Assembly: GCA_023459495.1 (NCBI GenBank)
Contig: JAEWTL010000037.1
Coordinates: 1 to 64,000 of the forward strand
DNA length: 64,000 nucleotides
Direction of reading: 5' to 3'
Source: Bacillota bacterium
GTDB taxonomy: Bacteria; Bacillota; Clostridia; Christensenellales; SZUA-584
Part shown: piece after piece, positions 27,409 to 36,934 of the stretch
Layout of the letters: each line of letters opens with the position of its first letter
Position numbering within the stretch: position 1 is the stretch's first letter
Translations under genes and position numbers: made by a program
Notes under the pieces: model-generated
What the model saw: the letters and a program-made list of their open reading frames with translations, nothing else
What the model was told of the DNA's origin: nothing
Databases searched by the model: none

Positions 27409-27444
27409 ATTGCTGTGAAATGATAATAAGAAACCACATGGAAT
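27409..27444 (+). repeat. 36-base direct repeat, candidate ICE attachment site
   Basis: Begins ATTGCTGTGAAATG, ends CACATGGAAT. An identical copy in the same orientation lies at 46852-46887, with unrelated flanks on both sides. Its place 23 bases after the recombinase gene fits an att site at the right end of the element; 36 bases is long for a serine-recombinase core, so it may include arm sequence or be a relic of a second insertion. Confidence 0.55.
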
Positions 27445-27759
27445 AAAAGATAATAACACAAGTAATATATAATCGCACAAAATGGTTACAAATAGGGCGA
27501 AACTTATTTTTGGATGATTATTGTGTAAAGAAGAATAGTATATACTATTGTGAAAATTGAAGAACTATTAAAAGAAGGACGAGGTTGGGGAGAGAAAAGA
27601 TGATATACCTTGGGTTCTCGTAGGTGAATTCGGTTCTAAGGGCCGATGTATTTGAGCTCTGGAAATAAAGTCGGGCGTATTCATCTTCCAGCACTGAGCG
27701 ATTCCTTACACAGGACGCATATAGTGGTAACCTGTACGACCCGTGGACGCAGTGTCAGT

Positions 27760-28039
27760 ACCGTGGGTATGTTGCAGGTGTCAAAAGAATCATCTTTAAT
27801 AGGCTCTTACCCTTACAATATTATAATTGCCGCCTCGGCCTGCGTATTATTCTATTACATGTATTACAGAACGGTCACCGGTTATCACGATTGCGACCAT
27901 ATTTAATGGTTTCATTGCGCTTGGCCTCACGGATACCATTCAGAACATCGTGTTAGGTGTCTTTTTGCTGGCCGTTATGGTGTTCTCCGCAAATAGAGAC
28001 ATAATAGGAAAACGGAAGAGAGGTTCACTGGCTATATAA
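27760..28039 (+). pseudogene. Remnant of an RbsC-type sugar permease
   Basis: The last part, about 27906-28039, reads IFNGFIALGLTDTIQNIVLG and then VFLLAVMVFSANRDIIGKRK, typical of the C-terminal end of ribose-type ABC permeases. Upstream pieces such as PYNIIIAASACVLFYYM in another frame suggest further fragments split by frameshifts. No start or complete transport domain remains. Two intact transporters of this family lie at 43140-45225 and 49472-51576. Confidence 0.6.
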
Positions 28040-29116
28040 TGTGGTCATTAATAGACTTCTATAACCACTGGGAATACACGTTGGTCGGAAACTTAATTGT
28101 CATAAGGAAATTCTGCGTTTAAAGAAGCGAAATTTGCGTTTGTGAATTTGTGCTCAAAGGGAGCCATTGGAACGCATTGCCCGCAAGAAAGCCACTATAT
28201 CGTGTCCGTAAGCGTGTATTCAAACAATTAACAGGGGAAATATGATAATATATAAGTGTAGATAAAGTTCCGAAGGCAGTTGGAGATATTGAACAGTTAC
28301 TTCGCAAGAACAAACCACCCAGAAAAGAATTATCGTAGAGATCTAGAAGCTTTTTATAAGAAATTTATTTTCTATTATAGAAGCAGCGCATATACAATTA
28401 CTATATGAATCCAAATTTGCACTGTATCATATTTATCTGTTTATAGTTAAGTGATCAAAACTCTAAAGTGATAGATTAATGAAACAGATTAGCAAAATGA
28501 AAAAGTGAAATATGAAAGCTATTAAAAAGACATTGGCAAGATATCGTCCGTAATGTGCTGGTATGCTTAAAAAGCCCCCTCCTTTGTTGCAAATTGAAAC
28601 CTTATCCAGAATATATAAAGCCACAATAGATTATCATTCCTATATAATTTCGATTATGAGCTTACGAATCAACTGTGAAATCTCTTTGGGAGGTTCTCTT
28701 TTCTCAGAGTCAAGAGAAGCGCATTGAATGCTATGGCAATCAGATGTTGCTGACTGTCGGAAGCTATGACCTCTCCCTGTTTTTCTATCGGGCCGCAAAA
28801 CAGAACATTCTTATACCCTAGAGCATTACCCTACGACGAGCTTGCTCATGTGCGTCCAGAGAATAAAGCCGAAACGCTTAATGCCCTCTTTGGTGGCGAC
28901 TTCGCTACACTCTTGCCAGGCGCAAAGTGTTTATCACTGATTAAATTCATCAAGATGGGCTTTTTGTCCATGGATAATATTTTTTCAAATTAAAATATTG
29001 CCTTATGCGCATGAACAGTAGTAATTCACAATCATCGCTGCCCTGATTGCCGGTACATATTTTCGAAGGCTTCTCCTATAATGCATCAGTTGGTAAATAA
29101 TCAACTTAACAGATGG

Positions 29117-29126
29117 TAAACGTTTA
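29117..29126. promoter_or_regulatory. Third AACGTTT-type operator candidate
   Basis: The perfect palindrome TAAACGTTTA lies 64 bases past the 3' end of the LacI-type gene and has the same core as the two sites in the divergent promoter region about 1.3 kb away. It could be a remote operator for looping. Confidence 0.35.
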
Positions 29127-29189
29127 ATATTCAAGCCATAATACGCTTATTTAATTTTGTAAAAATCTGCTCGCTATCATTATCAAGAT

Positions 29190-30260
29190 TTAATCGTAAC
29201 ACTCCATACTCACATTATTTTGTCCGAACCCGAGCTTCGGAGCTAAGGATCCAATAATATCACTCGAGGATCTGGTGATAAGGGAACATGGTACTTTCAG
29301 GTGATAGGACGAAGGTGCCTTTCTTTGTATTATTTTTATGATGAGTTGCATTGCCATGCAGCCAATTTGTAAAAGGTTCGGGTCCACACTGGAAAGTGAA
29401 GGCATCGAATATTTGGCAAAAAGATTATCAAAACCAACAACGACAATATCCTGAGGCACACTAAGGCCCTCGTCTATTGCAGCCTGAACGGCGCCTATTG
29501 CCATCAAGTCGTTGTGGGCAAAAACAGCATCCAAATGCTGGTGCTGCTTGAGTAGGTCTTTCATCAACTGATACCCATCCTCCATCGTCCAATTACCGAT
29601 TCGAAGCATACTTGGATCAAAACTTATATGCCGACCGATGATGGCGTGTTGAAAACCAGTCAACCTGTTGCTCATCGGGACGGAATTGATCGGGCCGCTG
29701 ATCATGGCGGGGGCTTTACGTCCAAGATCAAGTATGTGTGATGTTGCGAGAAAAGCCCCTTGTTCATCATCATAATTGACGGTATAACTATTGTCTGTTG
29801 TGGTGCAGTATGCATATACAACGGGAAATGGCAGACTTTTGAGTATCCCTGTTACATCGCGCGGAAACTGAGCGACATAGATGAGCCCTGCTGCCGTATA
29901 ATCGATATCTTGAAGTAATTTTTTCACCCAGGTTTCCAATTGTTCGCGAGGTGGACTCATGCTATGCTGCTTATGCATAATATTCATATTGTAAATGATC
30001 ACATTGTAATCGTTATTTTCTGCGACTTGACATATTCCAGACAATATGCGGTCACAGAACTCCACCTCTATTTGTTCGGTTACAACGCAGATCTTGCGCC
30101 GAACAGATATTTTACTTCGTTTTGTTATGTAACCGCCTTCTTTTGCCATTCTGACAATACGTTGCCGCAGTTCAGAAGTCATGCGTCCTTTACCATTTAG
30201 AGCGTTGGAAATCGTTGCTACTGAAACGTTTAAATTTTTCGCAAGTTCGACTTGGGTCAA
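29190..30260 (-). CDS. LacI-family transcriptional regulator
   Basis: 356 residues, read leftwards from TTG at 30260-30258; GGAGG stands eight bases upstream on that strand, while the nearby ATG is out of frame and stops at once. The N-terminal helix-turn-helix is TQVELAKNLNVSVATISNALNGKG, in two parts: TQVELAKNLN then VSVATISNALNGKG. The periplasmic-binding-protein-like sensor domain includes DAVFAHNDLMAIGAVQA and VVGFDNLFAKY. It is divergent from the ABC importer and GH127 genes and very likely controls them by binding the AACGTTT sites at 30437-30473, with a sugar as inducer. Confidence 0.9.
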   Translation of the reverse strand: MTQVELAKNLNVSVATISNALNGKGRMTSELRQRIVRMAKEGGYITKRSKISVRRKICVVTEQIEVEFCDRILSGICQVAENNDYNVIIYNMNIMHKQHSMSPPREQLETWVKKLLQDIDYTAAGLIYVAQFPRDVTGILKSLPFPVVYAYCTTTDNSYTVNYDDEQGAFLATSHILDLGRKAPAMISGPINSVPMSNRLTGFQHAIIGRHISFDPSMLRIGNWTMEDGYQLMKDLLKQHQHLDAVFAHNDLMAIGAVQAAIDEGLSVPQDIVVVGFDNLFAKYSMPSLSSVDPNLLQIGCMAMQLIIKIIQRKAPSSYHLKVPCSLITRSSSDIIGSLAPKLGFGQNNVSMECYD

Positions 30261-30397
30261 GTCATTTTCCTCCGACTAAAATAATCATCAATTAATTTTA
30301 GCATATTAACTTAAAAATAGTAATGAATCACTGCAAATTAATTATAAAATTAACCAATTTAATCATGGTTAAATCGGTTAATAATGATTCAAATGGG

Positions 30398-30473
30398 TTG
30401 ACGCTGGGTGGTTAAGTAGTATGATATAAATACAACGAAAACGTTTAACTTCATATGGGAGATAACGTTTCCA
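30398..30473 (+). promoter_or_regulatory. Promoter and two LacI-type operators
   Basis: -35 TTGACG (30398-30403) and -10 TATGAT (30420-30425) with 16 bases between. Two operator-like sites follow: GAAAACGTTTAAC (30437-30449) just past the expected start point, and ATAACGTTTCCA (30462-30473). Both share AACGTTT. Placement over and after the start fits repression; CcpA binding to the cre-like core is an alternative. Upstream (30340-30385) several GGTTAA repeats are present. Confidence 0.6.
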
Positions 30474-30531
30474 ATGACCTTCACTTTTATTATTTCAAAT
30501 TCGGTTAACATTTTGAAAGGAGAGAAAAAGG

Positions 30532-31935
30532 ATGAAACCCAAAAAAATGCTCGCATTACTTCTTGGTGTATTCATGGTGGCTGCTTTACTTGCAGGCTGT
30601 GGTCAGCAAACGGTAGCCGAATCATCATCTCCGACCGAGGAATCGCAGGAGTCCGCCACATCGCAGGAACCCATCACTTTGAGCTTTGTGTATTGGGCAG
30701 ACGGAGTACAGAAAGAACTGGTCGAGGCTGCAGTCGCTGCTTACCAAGATGCCAACCCGAATATTATTATTACGGCTGAGGCATTGCCGGCAAGCGGAGA
30801 GTTCCCAGGTATCATTGAGACGCGGATTCAGAGTAATACCCTGCCGGATGTCAGCTACATGGGTGAAACTGAAATCATGAGATACAATGAAATGGGCATT
30901 CTGGCAGATATGAGTCCGCTGTTTGAAGGAGAGGACACGACACAGAAGCTGGAAGCGATTACAATCCGGGATGGCGAAGGTCATACCGTAGGTGTCGGCC
31001 TTTCCAACCAACTTGAGTTATTGTACTATAATAAGCAGATGTTTGACGATGCGGGTATCGCATATCCTTCTACCAATGTGGCGGATGCATGGACATGGGA
31101 TGAATTCGTAGAAATTGCGAAAAAGCTGACCAAAGATACTTACGGTCACAATGCGACGGAAGCGGAATTTAATCCCCAGTTAATCGAAACGTATGGTTTG
31201 GGATTAAGTGCAACGATGGCATTCCATCATTTCTGGGCGCTATATTCGAATGGCGGCGGCGTGGTATCGGCCGGCGGCAGCGAATTTCTGTGGGATCAAC
31301 CGGAGTCCGTCGAGGCAATGCAGAAGTTTATGGATCTGATTAATGTGGATCATGTGGCCAATCCTGTAACCAATACATGGTGGACTGGTTTTGGCAATAT
31401 TGCTACGGTGGATTCTGGCGGTGCGGCCATGATGTTTAACGGTTCTTGGGACCTGGCCAATATACCCTCCTGCAGCGATCCGGATAATATCGGCGTCGCT
31501 GTGCTGCCGAAATTTAAGACTGCTGTTACGATGAATTGTGGGGCACCCTTGGTGGTATATAAGACGTCTCCGCATATCAAGGAAGCGATGGCGTTTGCCA
31601 AGTATATGCTTGACCCCGCAAACAACTTACCGTTGCTCCAGAGCGGCGCATGGCTTCCCAACGATGTATCCTGGTATACGGATGAAGCTCTTATCTCGGA
31701 ATGGACAGCCGATTTGCCGGAAGATGCCGTGGAAACGATCATGAGCTATTCTACGACCCCGGGTGCTATCGTGCAATGGCCAGCTTACTATGTGCCACCT
31801 TACAGCAAGATGGATGCAGCCTTCGCCGCGTCGGATATTGACAAGGCGTGGGCCGGTGAAATCACCGCTCAACAATTGTTTGACGAAATCATGCCAAATA
31901 TGAAGACTGTGTTTGAATCAGGCACGGTAGAATAG
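30532..31935 (+). CDS. Sugar ABC transporter binding lipoprotein
   Basis: 467 residues; ATG after AAAGGAGAG. The lipoprotein signal ends at LAGC (Cys about 23), followed by a Ser/Glu-rich linker. The mature protein is a family 1 (maltose-type) binding protein: ITLSFVYWADGVQKELVEAA, YYNKQMFDDAGI, and MMFNGSWDLANIP. It captures an oligosaccharide outside the cell and delivers it to the two permeases encoded next. A strong stem-loop after its stop probably lets it be made in excess of the permeases. The operon's ATPase is not here; a shared MsmK-type ATPase elsewhere is usual. Confidence 0.92.
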   Translation: MKPKKMLALLLGVFMVAALLAGCGQQTVAESSSPTEESQESATSQEPITLSFVYWADGVQKELVEAAVAAYQDANPNIIITAEALPASGEFPGIIETRIQSNTLPDVSYMGETEIMRYNEMGILADMSPLFEGEDTTQKLEAITIRDGEGHTVGVGLSNQLELLYYNKQMFDDAGIAYPSTNVADAWTWDEFVEIAKKLTKDTYGHNATEAEFNPQLIETYGLGLSATMAFHHFWALYSNGGGVVSAGGSEFLWDQPESVEAMQKFMDLINVDHVANPVTNTWWTGFGNIATVDSGGAAMMFNGSWDLANIPSCSDPDNIGVAVLPKFKTAVTMNCGAPLVVYKTSPHIKEAMAFAKYMLDPANNLPLLQSGAWLPNDVSWYTDEALISEWTADLPEDAVETIMSYSTTPGAIVQWPAYYVPPYSKMDAAFAASDIDKAWAGEITAQQLFDEIMPNMKTVFESGTVE

Positions 31936-31943
31936 TCCATATG

Positions 31944-31975
31944 CTCCCGGCAGAAAACATCCTTTCTGCCGGGAG
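31944..31975 (+). terminator. Stem-loop between binding protein and permease genes
   Basis: Perfect 13-base arms, CTCCCGGCAGAAA and TTTCTGCCGGGAG, six-base loop, followed by ATTTCTTCT. It sits inside the operon, so it probably acts as a partial terminator or mRNA stabiliser that raises binding-protein levels. Confidence 0.7.
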
Positions 31976-32020
31976 ATTTCTTCTATTATCTATTTACAAC
32001 GGTAAAGGGGGAGAGATGGT

Positions 32021-32980
32021 ATGCAGACATCAAAACGACCCGGCCGAAAAAATAACTGGATCAGGCGAGAGGGCTCGACGGGCTATCTATTTGCTTCCCC
32101 CGCCATTATCGGTTTTTTACTACTGACGCTTTATCCTATGGCGGCAAGTCTGTTCTACAGCTTTAATAAAATCGATTTGCAGGGGAACATGGAATGGGTT
32201 GGGCTCCAAAACTATATTCAGATTTTCACTGAGCCCAGTATTGGTTTTCTTAAATCCATGCAAGTGACCATGATATACGCGCTTATCAATACTTTTTTAA
32301 TTATTGTATACTGCATGATCGTCGCACTGCTCTTAAACCGAAAATTCCGTCTGCGCAATTTTTTGCGGGCGATATTTTACCTGCCAGCTGTTATCCCTAT
32401 AATCTCCACCGCCATTCTGTGGAAATTGCTTTTGCAGAATGCGGCGGGGGGTGGACTTATCAATCAATTTGTCATGAAGGTGCTTCATCTGCCGCAATTG
32501 AATTTCCTCACGGATGTCCGATTAGTTTTTATCACCCTTTTTGCGATGGGGCTATGGACCTGCGGCGGTACGATCGTAGTTTTACTCGCTACTTTGCAGG
32601 ATGTACCCCGGGATCTCATTGAAGCCGTGGATCTGGATGGAGGCAATGCGTGGCATAAGTTTCGATATGTTACCTATCCGACCATTAAACCGGTTTTATT
32701 TTTTCAATTAATTATGTGTATGATCACATCGGTGCAGGTATTTACCCAGAGCATGGTTCTGTCCAGCAATGGTTCCCCTAATCGCATGACATACTTTATC
32801 AACATTATGATATACGACCAGTCCTTTAAGCAAAGCGGGATGAAAGGAATCGCAGCGGCGGAAGCATGGATGGTGTTTTTCACCATACTGTTCATCACCG
32901 GTGTGCTGTTCTACTTCCAGGGTGCGTTGCGCTCAGGCGACGGTATATTGAGAAAAAGAAAAGGCGGTCGCGGCAAATGA
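32021..32980 (+). CDS. Sugar ABC permease, MalF/UgpA type
   Basis: 319 residues; ATG after GGGGGAGAG. Six membrane segments and the EAA loop EAVDLDGGNAWHKFRYVTYP that contacts the ATPase (about residues 205-225). The N-terminal part is short, as in Gram-positive oligosaccharide importers. It overlaps the next permease gene (ATGA) and forms the heterodimeric channel with it. Confidence 0.92.
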   Translation: MQTSKRPGRKNNWIRREGSTGYLFASPAIIGFLLLTLYPMAASLFYSFNKIDLQGNMEWVGLQNYIQIFTEPSIGFLKSMQVTMIYALINTFLIIVYCMIVALLLNRKFRLRNFLRAIFYLPAVIPIISTAILWKLLLQNAAGGGLINQFVMKVLHLPQLNFLTDVRLVFITLFAMGLWTCGGTIVVLLATLQDVPRDLIEAVDLDGGNAWHKFRYVTYPTIKPVLFFQLIMCMITSVQVFTQSMVLSSNGSPNRMTYFINIMIYDQSFKQSGMKGIAAAEAWMVFFTILFITGVLFYFQGALRSGDGILRKRKGGRGK

Positions 32981-33909
32981 ATATGAGGAACAATATAGGT
33001 AAGACGGCTTTATCTTCAGGTGGCAGATTAAGCCGACTCAAGAGACGGAGAAAGATTATTAATATCGCCTTGATTCTATTGGCTTTTTTCCTCGCGATAC
33101 TGGTTGCTTTTCCTCTTTATTGGATGATCAGGTGTTCTCTGGTGTCTAAAGCGGCCCTGACTGTTCCGGAATACTTTGCGGATCCTCCGAGTATTTTTCC
33201 CAAAGTAATCCAGTGGTTTAACTATACCTTGGGCATGGAACGCATTGATTTTCTTCAGCAGCTATTCAATTCCTTAATTATCACCGTTCCCTATGTGCTG
33301 GGAAATCTGCTGACGACGAGCGTCTCTGCCTATGCGTTTGCGCGGATCCGGTTTCCTTTGCGAGGCATGTGGTTTGCGCTGGTCATCAGTACTATGATGT
33401 TGCCCAGTGCGGTGACGCTGCTCCCACAGTACGCCATGTACACAAAAATGGGTCTGGTCGGTGCCAATTCTATCTTTGATGGACGGTTGCCGCTTATCCT
33501 GCCAGCGTTTTTCTGCGCGTCGGGGAATGCGTATTTTGTATTCCTGCTCCGGCAATTCATGATGACCATACCTGTAGAGATGGATGAAGCAGCGCGGCTT
33601 GATGGTGCCGGGCATATACGTATATTTATAAATATTATACTGCCTCTGATCCGGCCTGCGTTGATCGTGGTGGGGCTGTTCAGTTTTATCAATTGCTGGA
33701 ACGAATTTTTTTATTCCATCATCTATCTGCAAAGCGAAAAAGTCTATACCCTGACGCTTGGCTTATACATTATTAATGGAGTACATATAACCAATTACGA
33801 ACAAGTCATGGCCTTGGCTGTATTGGTTACAACCCCTTGCCTGCTGCTTTTCATGATCGGGAACAAGTACTTTGTAGAGGGGATCAAACTGACCGGGATT
33901 AAGGGATAG
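32977..33909 (+). CDS. Sugar ABC permease, MalG type
   Basis: 310 residues from ATG 32977, overlapping the previous stop by four bases; an earlier in-frame start inside the upstream gene was not chosen. Six membrane segments, with the EAA motif MDEAARLDGAGHIRIFINIILP near residues 200-221 in two pieces: MDEAARLDGAGH and IRIFINIILP. The protein ends in EGIKLTGIKG, the usual MalG-type C-terminus. It completes the channel for the binding protein at 30532. Confidence 0.92.
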   Translation: MNMRNNIGKTALSSGGRLSRLKRRRKIINIALILLAFFLAILVAFPLYWMIRCSLVSKAALTVPEYFADPPSIFPKVIQWFNYTLGMERIDFLQQLFNSLIITVPYVLGNLLTTSVSAYAFARIRFPLRGMWFALVISTMMLPSAVTLLPQYAMYTKMGLVGANSIFDGRLPLILPAFFCASGNAYFVFLLRQFMMTIPVEMDEAARLDGAGHIRIFINIILPLIRPALIVVGLFSFINCWNEFFYSIIYLQSEKVYTLTLGLYIINGVHITNYEQVMALAVLVTTPCLLLFMIGNKYFVEGIKLTGIKG

Positions 33910-33939
33910 CTATAAATAAGAAATTAACGGAGATAACGT

Positions 33940-35871
33940 ATGATTGAAATAAAACAAGGGCATATCCCACTTAAAAATATACGGATCAATGACAGCTTCT
34001 GGTCACGATATATACGCCTGGTGCGCGAATCCACCATCCCTTACCAGTGGGCGACGCTTAACGATCGGGTGGAAGGCGCTGAGCCGAGCCACTGTATAGA
34101 GAACTTCCGCATCGTTGCCGGAGAGAGCCAAGGTTTTTTTAAGGGCGTCGTGTTTCGGGACAGCGACGTGGCCAAATGGCTTGAAGCGGTTGCGTACTCA
34201 TTGGAAACCCATCCGGATCCGGAATTGGAGGCGCTGGCCGACGAGACGATCGAATTGATCGGTCGTGCACAGCAGCCCGATGGGTATTTGAATACCTATT
34301 TCACCATCGCAGCTCCGGAATGCCGCTGGACAAACTTACGCGAAGGCCACGAGCTGTATACGGCCGGACATTTTATCGAGGCGGCGGTGGCGTATCATCA
34401 GGCAACCGGCAAGCATCATCTTCTCGATATCATGTGCCGGTTTGCTGATCTTGCCTGCAGGTTGTTTTTAGGGGACGGTCCTCAGATGGACGGGTATCCC
34501 GGGCATCCGGAGATAGAGCTTTCATTGGTTAAATTGTATCGGGAAACCGGAGTACAGCGATATCTGGATTTGGCGCGATATTTCATCGATCGGAGAGGGG
34601 AGACCCCGGATTGTTTTTTAGAGGAACGGAAGCGGGATGAATGGCGATCTATTTTCTGGGATTTTGAGGAGTATGACCCGTTATACGCGCAGAATCATAT
34701 GCCGGTCCGTCAGCAGGGGACGGCGGAAGGACATGCGGTCAGGGCAATGTACCTATACTGTGCCATGGCGGATATCGCAGAGGAAACGGGGGATGAATCG
34801 TTGCTGCAGGCCTGCCGTAGACTATGGGACAATATCACGCAAAAGAGGATGTATATAAACGGTGGTATCGGTTCTTCCGGGTATATGGAACGTTTTACAA
34901 CAGACTACGATCTGCCTTTGGACAGGTGCTACTGTGAAACCTGCGCATCAGTGGGATTAGCGCTTTTTGGCTTGCGTATGGCGCAGATTACCGGGGAAGC
35001 CCACTATATGGACGGGGTAGAGCGTGCGCTGTATAATACTGTTACCGCGGGAATCGCTCTGGACGGGAAAAGCTTCTTTTATGTCAATCCTCTCGAAATA
35101 TGGCCTCCGGCCTGCATGGAGAATACCTCACTGGCGCATGTGAAACCGGTACGGCAAAAATGGTTCGATGTACCCTGCTGTCCGACCAATATAGCGCGGA
35201 CATTGGCATCTCTGGGGCAATACATTTATTTCGTCCGGGGAGACCGTTTGTATGTCAATTTGTTCGCCGCCAATGAGGCGGATATACCGATGGAAAAGGG
35301 GCCCGTTCATATATGCCTCTCCACACGGTTTCCTTGGGAAAATCGGGTGGAGATGTCAATCACGTCGCCATCGCCCTTCACTTTAGCCGTGAGGATACCG
35401 GATTATGTTCGGAGATTTTCCCTCACAATAGACGGAAAACCGGCGGCTGTTGAACCCCAAAATGGATATGTATTACTGCCCCTTGATGTAGGAAACAGTG
35501 TTATTGCTGTCACATTGGACTTATCCGCCCATCTGGTCTATGCTCACGAGCAAGTCGGAGCTTCCGCCGGACAGGCAGCCGTGATGCGGGGACCGCTGTT
35601 ATACTGTTTGGAAGAGATGGATAACGCGGGACCCTTGTCTACATTGAAGATTGAAGGTGATACGACTTTTTTTGAAAGCTGGACAGAAGAACTTGGAGGC
35701 GCTGTTTTGCTTCAAGCGAGCGGGTGGCGAGCTAAAAGTCCGGTGACCGATATGTTGTACCGGAACGAAGCGCCATCGTGGGGAAAGGAACCTCTGCGGT
35801 TTCTGCCCTATTGTTTCTGGGGCAATCGGACGCCGGGAGAGATGCGGACGTTTGTCAGAGTCGGTCCGTAA
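33940..35871 (+). CDS. GH127 beta-L-arabinofuranosidase
   Basis: 643 residues; ATG after ACGGAGATAACGT. Family GH127 (DUF1680), which releases beta-L-arabinofuranose from short oligosaccharides such as those of plant hydroxyproline-rich glycoproteins. The zinc and catalytic residues are visible: CETCA (Glu about 333, Cys about 335) and CCPTN (Cys 413 and 414), matching Glu338, Cys340, Cys417 and Cys418 of Bifidobacterium HypBA1, where Cys417 is the nucleophile. No signal peptide, so it acts on sugars brought in by the ABC importer encoded just upstream. A terminator-like hairpin lies at 35927. Confidence 0.93.
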   Translation: MIEIKQGHIPLKNIRINDSFWSRYIRLVRESTIPYQWATLNDRVEGAEPSHCIENFRIVAGESQGFFKGVVFRDSDVAKWLEAVAYSLETHPDPELEALADETIELIGRAQQPDGYLNTYFTIAAPECRWTNLREGHELYTAGHFIEAAVAYHQATGKHHLLDIMCRFADLACRLFLGDGPQMDGYPGHPEIELSLVKLYRETGVQRYLDLARYFIDRRGETPDCFLEERKRDEWRSIFWDFEEYDPLYAQNHMPVRQQGTAEGHAVRAMYLYCAMADIAEETGDESLLQACRRLWDNITQKRMYINGGIGSSGYMERFTTDYDLPLDRCYCETCASVGLALFGLRMAQITGEAHYMDGVERALYNTVTAGIALDGKSFFYVNPLEIWPPACMENTSLAHVKPVRQKWFDVPCCPTNIARTLASLGQYIYFVRGDRLYVNLFAANEADIPMEKGPVHICLSTRFPWENRVEMSITSPSPFTLAVRIPDYVRRFSLTIDGKPAAVEPQNGYVLLPLDVGNSVIAVTLDLSAHLVYAHEQVGASAGQAAVMRGPLLYCLEEMDNAGPLSTLKIEGDTTFFESWTEELGGAVLLQASGWRAKSPVTDMLYRNEAPSWGKEPLRFLPYCFWGNRTPGEMRTFVRVGP

Positions 35872-36934
35872 AACAGTAACATATTAATCTGATTGCCCTA
35901 AAATTTAAACGCAGAAAAGGTGCGCGAAAAAGCTCAATTTATAAGCTGGGCTTTTTAAGCGTATCCGATCAGAAAGCAATGGGAGTTAATTGTACTTTGT
36001 ACCTTGGAACTAATAGACTTTTCAGATTACAATTCTTGATTTTTCAGCATCAACACAAAGGTAATATGCGGTTCCAAGACATGAAAAGGTTCATCCTTTT
36101 TATTAATGTTCATAAATAGTGAAAGCATGTCCATATCCCTTATCTAACAAAATAAGAGGATGATTAAACCATATTCTTGTTATTGAAAAACCTCTTGACA
36201 GAAGTCGTTTTGTTTTTCTTTTATCTGAACCTAACCTAATAATTAGATTAAAACATTAACTTTTTAAATAGGATCTGATCCTTTTACGGTAGTGAAGATA
36301 TAATAAGCGTACAATCAAATGGTTGGGTGCTGACTTAGTGGCTTTAGGTTTTTAACGAGATTAATCATTGCATATTTCGTCATTCTGTTCGTAAATGTAA
36401 AACGGAGAGAGAACCATTCTTAGATGCTGGCCTTGCCAATGGAATATGGTCCGCTCTGTATGTAAAACCATGATTTTACTATGATTGGAATCCCACCCAC
36501 AGACCATGCTCAATCCAAGTATAATAAAAGGGTGTTTTATGGTATAAGTTTTTCAAATAAATAGCGTGTATTAATAATTGCTAAAACTCACTTGATATTT
36601 TTTTAATGGATAAATACTTAGAAAAGATTAAAATTTCAGGTTACTTATTATCCCGGGCCGATCCTTTACGGCATATAAAATACTTACATTGGAAAATGTC
36701 AGAGCAAATAAAGTTGCGAAGCATACCCATAAACTAAACTTTGTCCTATAATTCAAAGAAAACTTCGGTGTAAATTTGGTCTATTTTAATATATAATATA
36801 CGAAGGCAATATAGGCTTTTGTTAAGTAAATCCATTGTAAATGTAAGCTGAATAGTAGTTGGTGGGAATCAAGGTAACGGAGCTTTGTACCTCCAATGAT
36901 GGTGACGTTTTAAAGATAGCGGAGAGGCATCATC
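35872..36934 (+). other. Long AT-rich intergenic region
   Basis: No gene supported over about 1.06 kb. It begins with a terminator-like hairpin for the GH127 operon (AAAAAGCTC at 35927-35935 with GGGCTTTTT at 35948-35956) and ends with the promoter of the next operon. Short sequence pairs such as GATCCTTTTACGG (36278) and GATCCTTTACGG (36660) suggest small repeats. The middle shows no coding signal. Confidence 0.5.
36744..36767 (+). promoter_or_regulatory. Promoter element shared with the transporter operon
   Basis: -10 TATAAT (36747-36752) followed at once by a near-palindrome TTCAAAGAAAACTTCGG. The 24-base block differs at one base from 41507-41530, ahead of the RbsA-type gene. No good -35 is present at either site, which suggests activation, perhaps by the AraC-type regulator encoded just downstream. 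Confidence 0.5.

Larger units (their letters stand above)
27387..29189 (+). other. Gene-poor decayed region right of the ICE end
   Basis: No intact gene supported. It contains a direct repeat (27409-27444), the remains of a sugar permease (to about 28039) and AT-rich sequence from 28040 to 29189. Short ORFs such as 28766-28993 have no ribosome binding site or family features. A palindromic operator-like site lies at 29117-29126. Confidence 0.5.

Noticed and set aside
28766..28993. Possible 75-residue ORF in the decayed region
   Set aside because: No ribosome binding site, no motif, surrounded by decayed sequence.
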